Source: Tetrapyrgos nigripes (Eukaryota; Basidiomycota; Agaricomycetes; Agaricales; Campanellaceae). Taken from it: 64,000 nt of DNA. Positions 10,983-21,885 of this stretch are shown here, in pieces. The notes beneath the pieces were generated by a model. The model saw nothing but the letters and a program-made list of their open reading frames with translations, did not search any database and was not told the DNA's origin. The stretch covers positions 62,001-126,000 of the forward strand of contig JAACJM010000027.1 in the NCBI GenBank assembly GCA_013368315.1, given 5' to 3'. Positions within the stretch are counted from its first letter, which is position 1. Every line of letters starts with the position of its first letter. Both the position numbers and the translations under genes were made by a program.

Positions 10983-12180
10983 CTATGGTAATATTTCCCT
11001 GCGCACAAAAGAACCAAAACAGATCAGAAATTCAGAATCCCCCTTCATTCTAAACCAAGCTGACTGCAATAGCAGTACACGTTTGTAAAGTGTGAGCGGG
11101 TTAGTGTTACTCACTTCATGAAAATCTGCCCCGTCCTCCTCGAAATCAGCCGTCAAATTCCCCACGACATCGTAACTCCCATTCAACAAACTAATCCATT
11201 CATTCCCAATTCCCGCCTCGCTTATCCACTCCCCGCCCCAGATGAGAGCGAAGATGCGTGCACCGGGAATGTTGGTGTTGGAGCCTGTGGTGTCGATAGG
11301 TGGACAATGGGGAAGATGTGGGGGCAGGGAAAAGGAGTAGTAGGATGAAGGAAATGGGATACAGGAGAGATGGGGAAAGGGAAGATAGAGGAAGAGGGTT
11401 AAGTAGGAGGGAGGGGCAACTTAGGTCAGTGACGGGGTGAGGATAGAATAAAGACATGTACGGACCTCTAGGAGCTATGAAGATGGAGGGGCAACTTAGG
11501 TCGGTGACGGGGTGAGGATAGAATAAAGACATGTACGGACCTCTAGGAGCTATGAAGATGTATCCAGATGACAACGACTCGCTGACAGTACGGTTTACCG
11601 GTCCAGCAAAGTTCCATAGGGCTCTGCGTCAATAACAAAAGGAAAGACGCGTCAGTAACGCTCAGCTTGTCTAACAGGCGACGTACGGCGTAACATCCTC
11701 CGAGAAAAACGTCTGATACAACCCACTCCCTACATAAATCCCAGCGATTCCCAAAGTAAGCACAATGGGGTCTTGTGAGTCTCTACCGCTTCCTATAAGC
11801 CCACGGATGAAAGTAGCGTTTGTTCCTTGATCCGTTCGCCCGTCGGAGGGTCTGCAACGCCTGCAACATCTATCTATCTATCGAAGACTCTTGCATTGGG
11901 GAGTTATGGGGAGCTATGAGCCGAAAACGTAGGTTCTGCGCAAAGAGAACGCACCTGTACCCACAACTCCTTCTGTCCCCAGCTTCCAGTCCTCTTCCCA
12001 ACTTGCCATTTAACAGTGAGCCGTGGCGACTGTTTCCAGCAATACAGCCCCAAAATGATGGTAAAATAACTGTTCGAATCAGTCAAAGTCCGCCGCAGAC
12101 AAGACAAGAGTGTAGACCTACCGTAATGATATAGCGTCCTGTATCATCGACATCAGACAGCTGCAGACAGAAATTATTGC
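10983..12180 (-). CDS. Conserved-looking hypothetical protein, 5' end unclear
   Basis: Several minus-strand exons with good splice sites join in frame. They read LSDVDDTGRYIIT, then LPSFWGCIAGNSRHGSLLNG, then DPIVLTLGIAGIYVGSGL, RALWNFAGPVNRTVSESL, then NIPGARIFALIWGGEWISEA and LLNGSYDVVGNLTADFEEDG, with a short last exon ending at 10983. The N-glycosylation sequons and hydrophobic GIAGIYVGSGL suggest a secreted or membrane protein. I cannot name the family. There is a TATA-like sequence (TTATATAA on the minus strand, about 12270) but no clear ATG in frame, so the first exon may be missing or decayed. One intron (about 11292-11538) contains a 75-bp tandem duplication. Confidence 0.5.
11411..11560. 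repeat. 75-bp tandem duplication in an intron
   Basis: Positions 11411-11485 and 11486-11560 are two copies that differ by a single base that I can see (GGTCAGTGACGG versus GGTCGGTGACGG). The duplicated unit includes the 3' end of an exon and a GT donor of the minus-strand gene, so it duplicated a splice donor. The near identity suggests a recent event. Confidence 0.85.
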
Positions 12181-12239
12181 TGCGGTTGGAGATAAGTACT
12201 CGCCTGAAATAACTGACGTGCGGGGAGGAGCCAGCCTAA

Positions 12240-12813
12240 CCCAAGAGCCTGTCGACAAATGCCAAGTGGTTTATATAAGAGCAAAAAAGAACCCTGGGAA
12301 AATCAGTGGCAGTGACTGAATTGGTCACCGTCACCTGACTTGTGGCATATCGCGTCGCGTCCCCGCGTTAGATGAGCTCACGGAAACCTAAAAGTGCGAG
12401 TATATGGGAGGGGGCAGGAGAGGGGGCAGGAGAGGCCAAGGAAACGAGGAAGAAAGATTTGCTGATACTCCAGTAGTGAAAAGCAGGCGGGTTTCACATC
12501 TAGAGCGACCTCGCAGCGGTAAAATAGGTGACAATCGACCAAGGCCATATAAAGCTGTCTAGTGATTTTGGGAGGGAGACGGTTGAGACCAATCCCGTAC
12601 ACGGTCACGAGCACATCTTTGACGTCAACCACCTCCACTGCTCTCAGAGGTTTAATGGCAGACTACAGTCTCATTGTATGTCACTCTCGGATAGTTCCTG
12701 GATATCTGGGTATTCGTGAGTAGTCAAGTCTATCCTACTTGTGCCGAACTTGATTAATAATCCTCCATCAACGATCGTGGAAGTTAAGAGGCCGAGCTCT
12801 GGTTGAGCTTCTT
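12240..12813. other. Spacer with uncertain minus-strand coding trace
   Basis: A minus-strand frame at 12378-12638 (MEVVDVKDVLVTVYG...) may be the distal part of the F-box pseudogene to its right, but I cannot align it with confidence. The TATA-like element near 12270 lies at the left end. Confidence 0.3.
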
Positions 12814-12827
12814 CTACTAGTTATTCA

Positions 12828-13183
12828 CAGCCCAAAAATGGCCGTCTTCTGACACCCACCTCTCTAGCCACTTCCAGCAAATTATGGGTGGATCTCCAAG
12901 ACATGTTCTAGACGTAAATTTGGCCGTAGAATCCAAACTTGTAGGTCCTGTGGCTGTGCAGACTACCCCTGACCCGCTACAAGCCAAACATCCACTCTCT
13001 GACAGCGAGTTAGCCTGTAACAGGTCAGGGATGATCTGCACAGCCACAGGACCTACAAATTCAGATTCTACGGCCAAAATTATGTCTAGAACATGTCTTG
13101 GAGATCCACCCATAATTTGCTGGAAGTGGCTAGAGAGGTGGGTGTCAGAAGATGACTGTTTTTGGGCCAGACGACTTCGCGAA
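12828..13183. mobile_element. Foldback/MITE-like element, ~340-nt hairpin
   Basis: Positions 12830-12990 and 13010-13170 are inverted copies of each other at roughly 90 percent identity, with a loop of only about 20 nt. The two halves therefore give the same peptide (MGGSPRHVLD) on opposite strands. The 14-bp sequence CTACTAGTTATTCA occurs just outside on both sides (12814-12827 and 13184-13197) as a direct repeat and may be a target-site duplication. The element lies inside an F-box pseudogene. Its transcript would fold into a long near-perfect double strand, so it could equally be a small-RNA source. Confidence 0.8.
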
Positions 13184-13197
13184 CTACTAGTTATTCA

Positions 13198-13895
13198 TGG
13201 AATCGGATCATCGTCGCACGAGATGTTGAGGAATTGGAGGGATGGAAAAGACGAATGCATAATTCTGAGCACTCTAAGCGTGTCAGAGTAGAAAGAAGTG
13301 AATGTGAGACGTCTCCATCGTAAGGTAGTCGGGAGAAGTATGGCTAAAACAGGATGTAGGTCGCTCTCTACGCGCTACCAGGGCGCGTGCTCGAGGACAA
13401 CGTCGAGAAAAACATCTCTAGATCGTTGTAGCTGCAGGTGCAGATGCAACAAAACACCTGATTTTGGCAGCCTATCAAAATTGACACAAATATTCCTCCA
13501 CAGGAGGGGGAGGGCCGTGCAGAGTGACCTCCAACGGCAGCACGCCTGGCTCAAACCCCAAGGAGCTTGCTGAAAAGTCTCGATCTTGTCGAAATGACGG
13601 CCGTAGGTCACCTCCCAAAAACTCGACTCGTATTTCCCTTCCCACTCCACTGCTTTGACGATGAAAAAGATTTCTGCCAGAACATCACTGGGTATACGCC
13701 GAATTGGAGTCAGGATACGCTTGTACTGAGCTATCGCGTCCTCGAGCCGTCTTGGTCCAGCCTAGTCAACGCTATCTTTACGTTTGCAAGTTTAGACGAC
13801 AGAATAAGAGCTTCAGAGTCGAGAGGAGGCTCATTAGTGTTCAGGAGGTCCTGAAAACGGCTCGAAGAGATGACAAGAGTATCAAGGTCGTTCAT
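13198..13895 (-). pseudogene. F-box protein pseudogene
   Basis: Reading the minus strand from the ATG at 13895 gives MNDLDTLVISSSRFQDLLNT, then NEPPLDSEALILSSKL, the heptad-like leader seen before the F-box in many Agaricomycete F-box proteins. After LTRLDQD the frame is lost and resumes in another frame as LTPIRRIPSDVLAEIF, which is the F-box core, followed by APWGLSQACCRWRSLC and LPLLWRNICVNF. A TAG at about 13374 then interrupts a frame that continues with LLPTTLRWRRLTF and FPSLQFLNIS (leucine-rich part) before the hairpin element. One frameshift with a probable deletion, one nonsense codon and the insertion show that it is not functional. Such proteins normally act as substrate adaptors of SCF ubiquitin ligases. 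Confidence 0.75.
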
Positions 13896-13939
13896 CGCGA
13901 AGAGCTGGATTCAGGACAGGGGAAAAAACGTTGCGTTTA

Positions 13940-14307
13940 GAGATTCGATAAGTGTCAGACCCCTACCTCTTATGTTATGGGACTCAGGTTCTTTCAATGG
14001 GAAACGAGACCGCTGCTTGACTGTCGATGAAGTTGACAGCTGAGATGCTCCATTACCTCGTGACAGCTAGCTGAAGTCACGAGATACCGACGCGTCCAAA
14101 TCGCGTCGTGTCACCGTTAGCTGGTGACTTGATGTAGGTAGTTATATGTCTCTTGTGAAGCATAGAAGACTAAAGAAAACATAGCAAGTAAAAACGTAAT
14201 CGCGGTATAAACCATAACTTCAAAAACTGTACATTCATAAAGGGCAAAAAGTCGTAGACATCGTTCTCATCCTTTTTCATTTCCCTACTGACGTGACCCA
14301 ATAACTC
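13940..14307. other. Spacer downstream of the FHA gene
   Basis: No gene seen. The segment nearest 14307 would be the 3' untranslated region of the FHA gene. Confidence 0.4.
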
Positions 14308-17300
14308 CTACGTTCTCGTCCTCGCCCTCGTCGCTCTAGTCGTTCGCTTTGCCGTAGTACCCAACTCGGGTTCAGTCATCACCTCCTCTTTCACCTCCTT
14401 CGCTGCACCCTGAGCTTTTTTCGGCCTTCCTCTCGTCGTCTTCGTAATAACCACCTCATCCTGTGAATCATTATTCTCTTTATCAACATCCGGATCCGTC
14501 TGTCCCTCTTCTTCTGGTGCTGTACTCGTGGCCGTCTTGCGAGTAACCCGAGCTTTTGAGGTGGGGATAGCACTCCCTTTGCTCCTGCTCCTAGGTGCGG
14601 CGGTAGCAGAAGTCGTCTTTTTGGATGGAGCTAACGCAGCGGAAGGAGTAAGAGCATCGGTATCTTCTTCCTTGATAGGGTCTGGAACGGCAGCAGCAGT
14701 AGCCGTAACGTTACCCTTCCTCGGTCTACCCCTCTTTGGCTTCACCGCAACGACTTGGATTTCGTCACCAGCACCATCCTCATCCTCCTCTTCAGTCTCA
14801 CTAGCAACTCCAGCTCGACTACGTCCATGTCTCGTCTTGGGTTTGGTGGTGGTCGTGGAAGAGTCTTCTTCGTCAGGTTTGGGGGTAGCGGGCTTACGTC
14901 CTCGTTTCTTCGGTGCTGGAACCGAAGACTCGTCGTCCGTTGTCGCAGAGGGTTCAGCCGATGCCTTTTTACCGCCGCCTCTTCTGGTAGTCGTGGTAGA
15001 TTTCTTCACAGTAGACTCGCTTTCAGCTTCTGATCGAACGGGTGTTTTGGACCTGGGAGCCCTGCCACGAGTCAGTTTGAGGGTAGTGGTAGTGGTAGAC
15101 GATCCTGAGGCTTCGTCGTGGACGGTAGGCTCTACAACGGTGGAATTGGAGTTGGAGGAGGGAGGCTTGCTGCTGCCAGGAGTGCCACGACTAGGAGTCT
15201 TGGAACGAGTACGTGTGGTAGTGGTAGTAGTAGAGGGTGGTTTCCGGGATTTGGAAGTAGAGGGAGGTTTAAGGGAACCGCTACGTTTCGTTGCGCTCTT
15301 GGTCTGGGTAGTTGATACATCGACATCATTGTCGCCATCTGCGTCCTGTACAGATATAAGCAAGAGTTCTCGTCAGTCAGACATGTACCGGAAAGATATG
15401 AAGAAAAAGACGTACAATGTTCATCTCGTCAGCATCTTCATCATTATCTTCACCCTGTTTAGGAATCCTGCCGCTCATAACCATCTTCTTTGTCTTGTCA
15501 TTCTTCTCCTGCTGCTCCTCGTCACTCTCTGCACCGTCCTTCATCATACTATTGATGGCAGGAGACGCCTCATCAGCGAAAGATGGAGTATTGGCCATGG
15601 CCAGACGGGATTTCGACGACGAATTCTGGACTTTCCGACCCGTCCTGGTCTTCAATGGGGATAGGACTGACGGTGGTGGTGGTGGTGGAGCAGCAACCGT
15701 ATTGGTGCTTGGTGTAGGCGCAGCAGCGTCAGTCATAACTACGTCGTTATCTTTGGCGTTACTGGAGGAAGTGACGGTGGTGGTGGTGGTGGTACCGGAT
15801 GACGGCTTCTCCAACACGTAAAGAGACCGACGAGGAATATACGCTTCTCGTTTGTTGGGCGTACGAAGGAGGGAGAAAGGTTCTGAATCAGACTCGCCGC
15901 CAAGGTAGGTAGGGTTTGTGAAGTTTTCCTTGTCGTCGTCGTCGTCGTCGTGCCCAGGGTCCAAACCAGTAACAGGTTCAGTACCAGAAGAGAGAGAAGT
16001 CGAAGACCCGGATGCGGACATTGACGATACCGAATCCGACGAAGACGACCCCGAAGACCCAGAAGGACCAAATAATCCTTCCTTCTCCTTCTTCTTTTGA
16101 GGAGACATCGCAGCGAGCGACGCCCTACGCTCCTTCATATCCTTCATGCTCTCCACCTTCTCCAACATCTTCCCTAGCAACGTCATAGTATCGACTTCTT
16201 CATCCTCGTCACCACCTGAGACTCCCGAAGCACCGGTAGCACCAGCACTGAAAGTCGTCCTGGATTTGGACGGGGACGTCGACATACGTTCATACCCACT
16301 GCCACTTCCAGATTCAGCTTTCTTGTCCATCTCCCTCTCCTTCCTAGGCGACCCCAAACCCGGAACACCCCCCGACCCACCAAAGAACGTCTCTGGCATC
16401 GTCAACGCAGAACGCCGGCGTTCTCGAATAGCTCTCTGCTCCTCTTCTGATAACGGCATGGCGGCACCAGTACCAGGTGTCCAACCACGAACGGGACGAC
16501 GAGTATGGGTGTCTGGGGTACCAGGGACAGCTTGTTTAGGTTGACCTGCAGAAGAAGCTGGATCCTGGAGCATGATATCCTGAACTTTCCAAGGCGTCTC
16601 CTCAATTTTGATACGCCGAGGACCGTCACCGTTGAGAGAGGGACGTGGTGCGAGGCTGAATCTGCCAGGTTGACGACCAGTTTGGGCATGAGTGGGTTGG
16701 GTACGCGTGGATTGGGGAGTCATGAATGGACCGGAACCAGGTTTCGACGACGAAGAGGTGCTGGGTTTCGATGGGGATATAGAATTGGGGAAACGACGGT
16801 GGTTGAGAGGTGCGCCTAGGCCTGGGACGGCAGCAGCACCTGTGCGTAAGGGTGCAAGGTTTTCATTGGCCTCTTCAGAGTCGGGGTCAACGTCGTCTTC
16901 GTCTTCGAGAACCATGGAGAGGTCTTTGGACACTGTCTCGGTTGGGACTGAGGGCTGACCGGCTTCTGACTCGTCCGTGGGCTTGGTTGGTGACGTGGAT
17001 CGTCTGAAAGGCCACATATTGCCCAGACTCTTCCGCCAGAAAGGTCGTTGCTCGTCCTCGCCTCCTTCATCCTGCTCATTAGCTTCTTCGCCTTCTCTAT
17101 CCTCCTGGGCAGCTTCTCCCTGCTCACAATCCTCTTCAAAGCTCAAGCTCTCCTCAGAGTCGTCGCCCTCCTCATCATCATCAGCCAACGCACCCAAAAC
17201 CTCCATCTCCTCTTCTTGATCTTCTCTATCCGTCTCGGCTTTCAACACCGCTTTGTGAGCACTCCGAATGAGAACTGCACGGTGCAAACTGGGACGACCA

Positions 17301-18254
17301 ACATTGCGAGGGGGCGTTTTGGGAGGTTTGGGAGGTTGCATTTGTAGAAGTTGGGTTGGGGGTGGGGCTTGACCGTATGCCGATTTCGTCGGTGACGATG
17401 GACGACCAGAAGAAGACGTAGTGGCGGAAACCTCGACGTCCTCGAGGATAACGAGGTCCTTGTCTTCTTCGACGACTCGGGGACAGCTGCCTTGGACGAG
17501 GATGATTTCTTCGTCTGAGTCTGGGACGGTAGTAAGAGCGGCAGTGAAGAGAGGTGCTCGACCGCCGCCGCTGGTAGCAGGAGAAGGTGAGGCGAAGGGT
17601 GAAGGCGAGGCGCTCTTGAATGGTTTCAAGGGGCTTTGGAGGATACGGAGATTTTCGGCGGGATTAGGGGAAGGTCTTGGTGAAAAGACTTGAGCGGATT
17701 GGATCATGGAGAGACGGAGGGCGCGTCTTTTAGATTCTAAGTTTATGGATTAGAATGAGACCGATTACAAAGAAAAAGCGCACTCACTGGATGGAGAGGC
17801 ATATAGTTGCGCTCTGAGTTCCTTGGGAGGATAGGTAAATCGAAATCTCTTGCCGTGGATCTCAAATTCGGAGTTGTTGGGAAGTGGGATAGTAGTAGGT
17901 GAGGAAGAGGACTGGTTTGGGTATACTTTGCAGCCGTCGACGACTACACCACTAGTGCCTAGCACGACAAGAAAAGCCTAGGTACTATTGAGTATAGGTT
18001 TAAAACAGAAACGCGCATAGACACACCTTTCTTTCCTCGAACGTTACCTTACAATGAAGAGGGCTTACATCGGAATAAAAGAGTCTAATACCGGACTCGA
18101 GGTCCCTCCCAAAAGTGAGAACCTCAGAGTCAATGCCAAAAGCCGTTACGACCCCATCGGTTTCGTTCTGCTTCATGAGAGACAACGTGCCGTAGCGTCC
18201 TATCTGAGACGAGCGGGCAGCTGGTGAAGACGTCGCTGAGGATGATTCGCTCAT
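14308..18254 (-). CDS. FHA-domain, AT-hook nuclear protein
   Basis: Four exons: 18254-18027, 17977-17788, 17736-15416 and 15345-14308, joined in phase by introns of 49, 51 and 70 bp, giving about 1258 residues. Residues 20 to about 135 form a forkhead-associated domain: LTFGRDLESGIRLFYSDVS (GR and S at the phosphothreonine-binding loops), LHCKVTFEE, then FLVVLGTSGVVVDG and a closing RFRFTYPPKELR. A short basic motif KSKRRALRLSMIQSAQVFSP follows, then a long low-complexity region rich in S, T, P and D/E. The last 350 residues hold AT-hook-like segments (KKRGRKP, KRGRPRKG, TRGRPKK) that would bind the minor groove of AT-rich DNA. FHA domains bind phosphothreonine, so a role in chromatin or cell-cycle signalling is likely. 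The layout (N-terminal FHA, disordered middle, basic DNA-binding tail) recalls Ki-67, but I see no clear PP1-binding motif and do not claim orthology. Confidence 0.88.
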
Positions 18255-18746
18255 CGTTGGCTGTGGACGACGACGAGCTCGGGCAGTTGGACGCTGAGCA
18301 GATGGTGGTTCGAGTTGAAGTTTGTTGACGCAAACGTGCTAGTCACGAGGGGTCGCGTCGTGCATGTGACCGCTTACTTTCTATTTTGGGACGCTTTTCA
18401 AACACCGAACTGCCGCCCAACGACGAACGACCATCCTCATCAATCAACGTCATCCTCTATCACACGACTGCTATCACCAGGTGCCTACTTCACCTGCAGC
18501 CCCGATGTCGAGCTTTCCTCATCAAGCAATGCTATTACCGGTCACCTTCCAGGTCTCGGACAAAGGCTATAGAGTCATCACCACGGACATGCTGAGTTAT
18601 CGGGGAATATACCAAGTATCTACTATCTCTACCGTATCGATGCTATAACTAACAGTATCACTGACTCCCGCAAACAATCGTATTCCCTAACACGGACAAC
18701 TACCTAGTCGTTCTCGCGCCTTTCAAGTATATCAGCCACTCGTAGT
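18255..18746. promoter_or_regulatory. Upstream region of the FHA gene, otherwise empty
   Basis: This is presumably the FHA gene's promoter and 5' untranslated region. There is no TATA box, and C-rich/T-rich tracts occur near 18290-18330 on the minus strand. I see no coding sequence in the rest. Confidence 0.4.
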
Positions 18747-18754
18747 ACTTAGAT

Positions 18755-19687
18755 CAAGGGGACCGAAAATTTTGATTTCGTACACTACGTCGAAAAATTT
18801 TTTAACGACCTCTGGGACCCGACCGACCGACCGCTACCTACTAAATATGGAAGGTATGCCTATATATGGAAGGTGCAACGTGATACTGACCTTCCATTTT
18901 TGGCTTACCCTTGGCTCGGCGCTATGCGCCTCGCAGGGAAGCCCTAATCCTAACGCGCTGGGGTGACCCCACGGGTATCTAGACAATGGTACTCGGGTGG
19001 CGGGTGTCGGGCCAACTAGTGAAAAGCAGGGGTTTGGGGGGTCGTGGGGGGTCGCGGGTAGGGGTCTCGCGGGTAAGGGTACGGGTATGGATTTCAAACC
19101 CGTGCTGACCGTAAGGCAGACCCGCCGTACCCGCCATCCAAAATTTTGTACCCGTAGTTTACCTCAATATATTCATTACTTTGAGTACGTTCTGTGTAAT
19201 TCTTTAGTACATATTTCAATAATAGTATTTTGCCACCATGACATCCAAATATGGGTAAGTGACACGTCGCTGTTCACACGCCGGAAAGCCTTGATCACTG
19301 TGGCTGAATGCTTGAACAAAGCAAAACTGATGTATCCCACCTTCAAAAAATAATATTCCATAGCGAGTAGTTGGATTTAGATAGTTACATTATATATATA
19401 TACTTGTGAACTGACGGGTTACCCGCCAGGGGTACAAACCCGTACCCATACCTGCCAAACCCGTCAAAAACCCGTACCCTTCTGACGGGGCCAAATGGCT
19501 CAATCACCTTCCAAGACAGCTCTGGATGACAAGAACTAAGTCAAGAACTATAAAAGGACCTATAATTACATTGATACAAGCCTGTAAACCATAAAAAATT
19601 TCACACTTCCAAAATTTTTTAACGACCTCAATGACCCGACCGACCGACCCCCGGAGTGTACCGGTCCGCAATCCCGGGTCCCCCTTG
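18755..19687. mobile_element. Non-autonomous hAT-like element, 933 bp
   Basis: The element is bounded by an 8-bp direct repeat, ACTTAGAT, at 18747-18754 and 19688-19695. Its ends are inverted repeats, CAAGGGGACC at the left and GGTCCCCCTTG at the right. An 8-bp duplication with CAAGGGG-type ends fits the hAT superfamily. Inside there are two direct copies of a block containing TTTTTTAACGACCTC followed by GACCCGACCGACCGACC (about 18793 and 19608), and GGGTACGGGT / ACCCGTACCC blocks facing each other (about 18970-19140 and 19420-19490). No transposase is readable. It shares its terminal sequence with the element at 27496-28580. Confidence 0.8.
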
Positions 19688-19695
19688 ACTTAGAT

Positions 19696-20560
19696 AGATT
19701 ATTCTTACCAACGCCTGTCGTGCTTGTTACCTGGGAACAATTATAGAACCTGTTCTGGCCTAGGTTTTGAGCGTTAGGCTCGGTAAGACTACTGTAAAAT
19801 CCAAGTCTCGCGAGGGCCTAAGGCCTGAGTAAATCCAGAACGGGGTTTATTAACGTTTATTCTTGAGCCACAGGAGGCTAATACAGGCGCGTAAGGCGAG
19901 TCGAGAGACGAGGGATGTCGATGATGATAGTAAAAGATGAGTACGTTAAAGTAGCGACCAGGCTTAAGTACTTAAGTACTTAAGTACTCATATACATAGC
20001 GTGGGATAAATACATAATATACTAAATATGGTAGCAGTCCGTTACAACTACATATATTCAAATCAACTTTACACAACTAGATCTTGTTGGGCATGACTAG
20101 TGCGTATATGCCCATAGCTACTTTCTTTCTTTCTTATTTCTTTTTGCAAAGGCTCCATCGCTTTCTTCCCCACTCCTCCTATATCTAAGCTGCTGTATTT
20201 TTCGATGTCGACCATACACCTCCCTACTCGGAAAATGCCTAGATAGAGATCTGACCGCCCTGACGTGTTACTATCAAGAAAAGCGTTAAGCTATTCATCA
20301 GGCTCAGGATCAGAGTACGCCTAAATTGCAAAGTTCCCTCATGATATGTTTCGAATATCGGCGACTCATCTTGTTCTTATTCTTATTTTTCTCTTCATAC
20401 ACTTCACCTATCATCACCCATCACTCAAAGGTACCAACGTACATCATTCACATCAAAACACCGAGCTATTGCTCCCTCTCATCCCCTTCTGCTTCGACAG
20501 AGTTACTGAGCATTTTTCATGTGCAAGTTCTCGATAAGGCTTTCTCATTCCACTATGGAA
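19696..20560. other. Spacer, no gene seen
   Basis: The only structure is CTTAAGTACTTAAGTACTTAAGTACT at about 19963-19988, read as three overlapping copies of the palindrome AAGTACTT, and a short T-rich tract near 20120-20150. No coding exon is supported. Confidence 0.4.
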
Positions 20561-20564
20561 CCCA

Positions 20565-20800
20565 AGCCGGGTGATTTTTACCACGAACGCAGGGGTATTA
20601 TACCTCATCACCCGCTAACTGGGTCTCTTAGGAGTGAATACCACAGTGGGTCAAAAGCACCCGGTGAATCGGGTGACCCCTATTCACCTGCTCTCAACCC
20701 GTTTACTGGGTCGCCCATTTCCTACTTTTTACCTCCGAGTGAAAATACCCTACTGATTTGGTGGGTCAATTTCTTCCACCACAAAAGACCCTAAAACTGT
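20565..20800. repeat. Subterminal-repeat-like block, possible transposon end
   Basis: A 230-bp block dense in GGGTGA/TCACCC and GTGGGTCAA motifs: CCGGGTGATTTTTACC, GTGGGTCAAAAGC, CGGGTGACCCC, TATTCACC, GGTGGGTCAATTT. A similarly composed block lies at about 26727-27060 in the opposite orientation. The two could be the termini of a CACTA-like element that includes the Tnp2 transposase gene. The pairing is imperfect and I could not find a target-site duplication. Confidence 0.4.
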
Positions 20801-20916
20801 GTTCGCTGAGGAGATCTTCTCCTACCCAAAATCCCTCTCGAAACAGGTTGATCTGATAGATAAAAATTAGATAGCACTGAGTACATTTGATTAACATGAA
20901 TTCTGCGGCTGCCGCC

Positions 20917-21679
20917 CTAATCCGAAATATCTACAGCACTGAGAGCATGCACAGCGTTAAGCTGAGAGGTCAGGAAAGTCACTCTCGCAAGCGCCAAGTC
21001 TCGTTCTTTGAGTGCCGCCTCTCGTTCCAATAGGGCCTTGTCAAGCCTGATCCGAGTTTCCGCGTGGTTCTGGATCAAATCGCTGTGTACGTTCTGCAAT
21101 TCTTTAACCTTCCGTGCAAGCTGTTCTTCACGAGAGAGGCTTTGAGGGTGGAATGAGCTTGTGAGGTGTGCTCTTCGAAGCCAAGCCTTATCTGCAATTG
21201 AGTAGACAGTCAGTAAGCAACTTTGCCTTCAGAAAAATTGTATGACGCACGTCTTATTGGCTTATACCTCAAATCATGCAAATTTTCCCCCAATGACCTC
21301 GAGTCAATGCCTGATGTTGTTTCCAGCTTGATGTCTAGCAAGGTTAAGTCTGGGTCTTGGTCAGACAGGCTGGTATTGTACATTTTAATGCTGGTGCAGA
21401 CTCGAAGAACAAAGTTAATACATACTGCTGCCCTTCCATGACATTACCCTTCTTTCCAACTGGCGAAGTAAGTGGAGACGGAGTGGCAGAGGATGGGATT
21501 GTGTGATCATCAATTGATTGAAGTACGTTTGTTAACCTGTCAAACGTCAAGATGCTGATGTGTTATTAGCAGGCATTCACATACCTAGATTCCTTCAAGG
21601 GTTCCCAGTTTGGCCTGTTTTTCTTCGGGCCTAGGGAAGAATAAACTTCGTCGGAGTGGGGACATTTGGAAAAAGACAT
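20917..21679 (-). CDS. Small coiled-coil protein, unknown function
   Basis: Four exons on the minus strand. The first starts MSFSKCPHSDEVYSSLGPKK and ends at 21585. The second starts at 21536 with LTNVLQSIDDHTIPSSATPS, the third reads YNTSLSDQDPDLTLLDIKL, and the last starts DKAWLRRAHLTSSFHPQSLS. The C-terminal 70 residues are a regular heptad-rich helix (EEQLARKVKELQ, TRIRLDKALLEREAALKERD, LALARVTFLTSQLNAV) and should form a coiled coil. I recognise no family. It lies 206 bp downstream of the Tnp2 transposase on the same strand, so it may be an accessory gene of the same mobile element rather than a host gene. The third exon's left border is uncertain. Confidence 0.6.
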
Positions 21680-21885
21680 GGCGGTGTCGCGTCAAAGCGG
21701 TTTGTTTAAAGCAAGGTCAATAGCACGTGATGGACATGATGGACGCGATTTAGTCTCGCGTAGCCAGACTGACGATATACCAGTCTGACCACTTATGTGT
21801 GGTATATGTAGACGCGACTTGGACTCAACTCGACGCATTACACATCATATAAATACTAAGTAAAACGGAAACTGCAATTTATACT

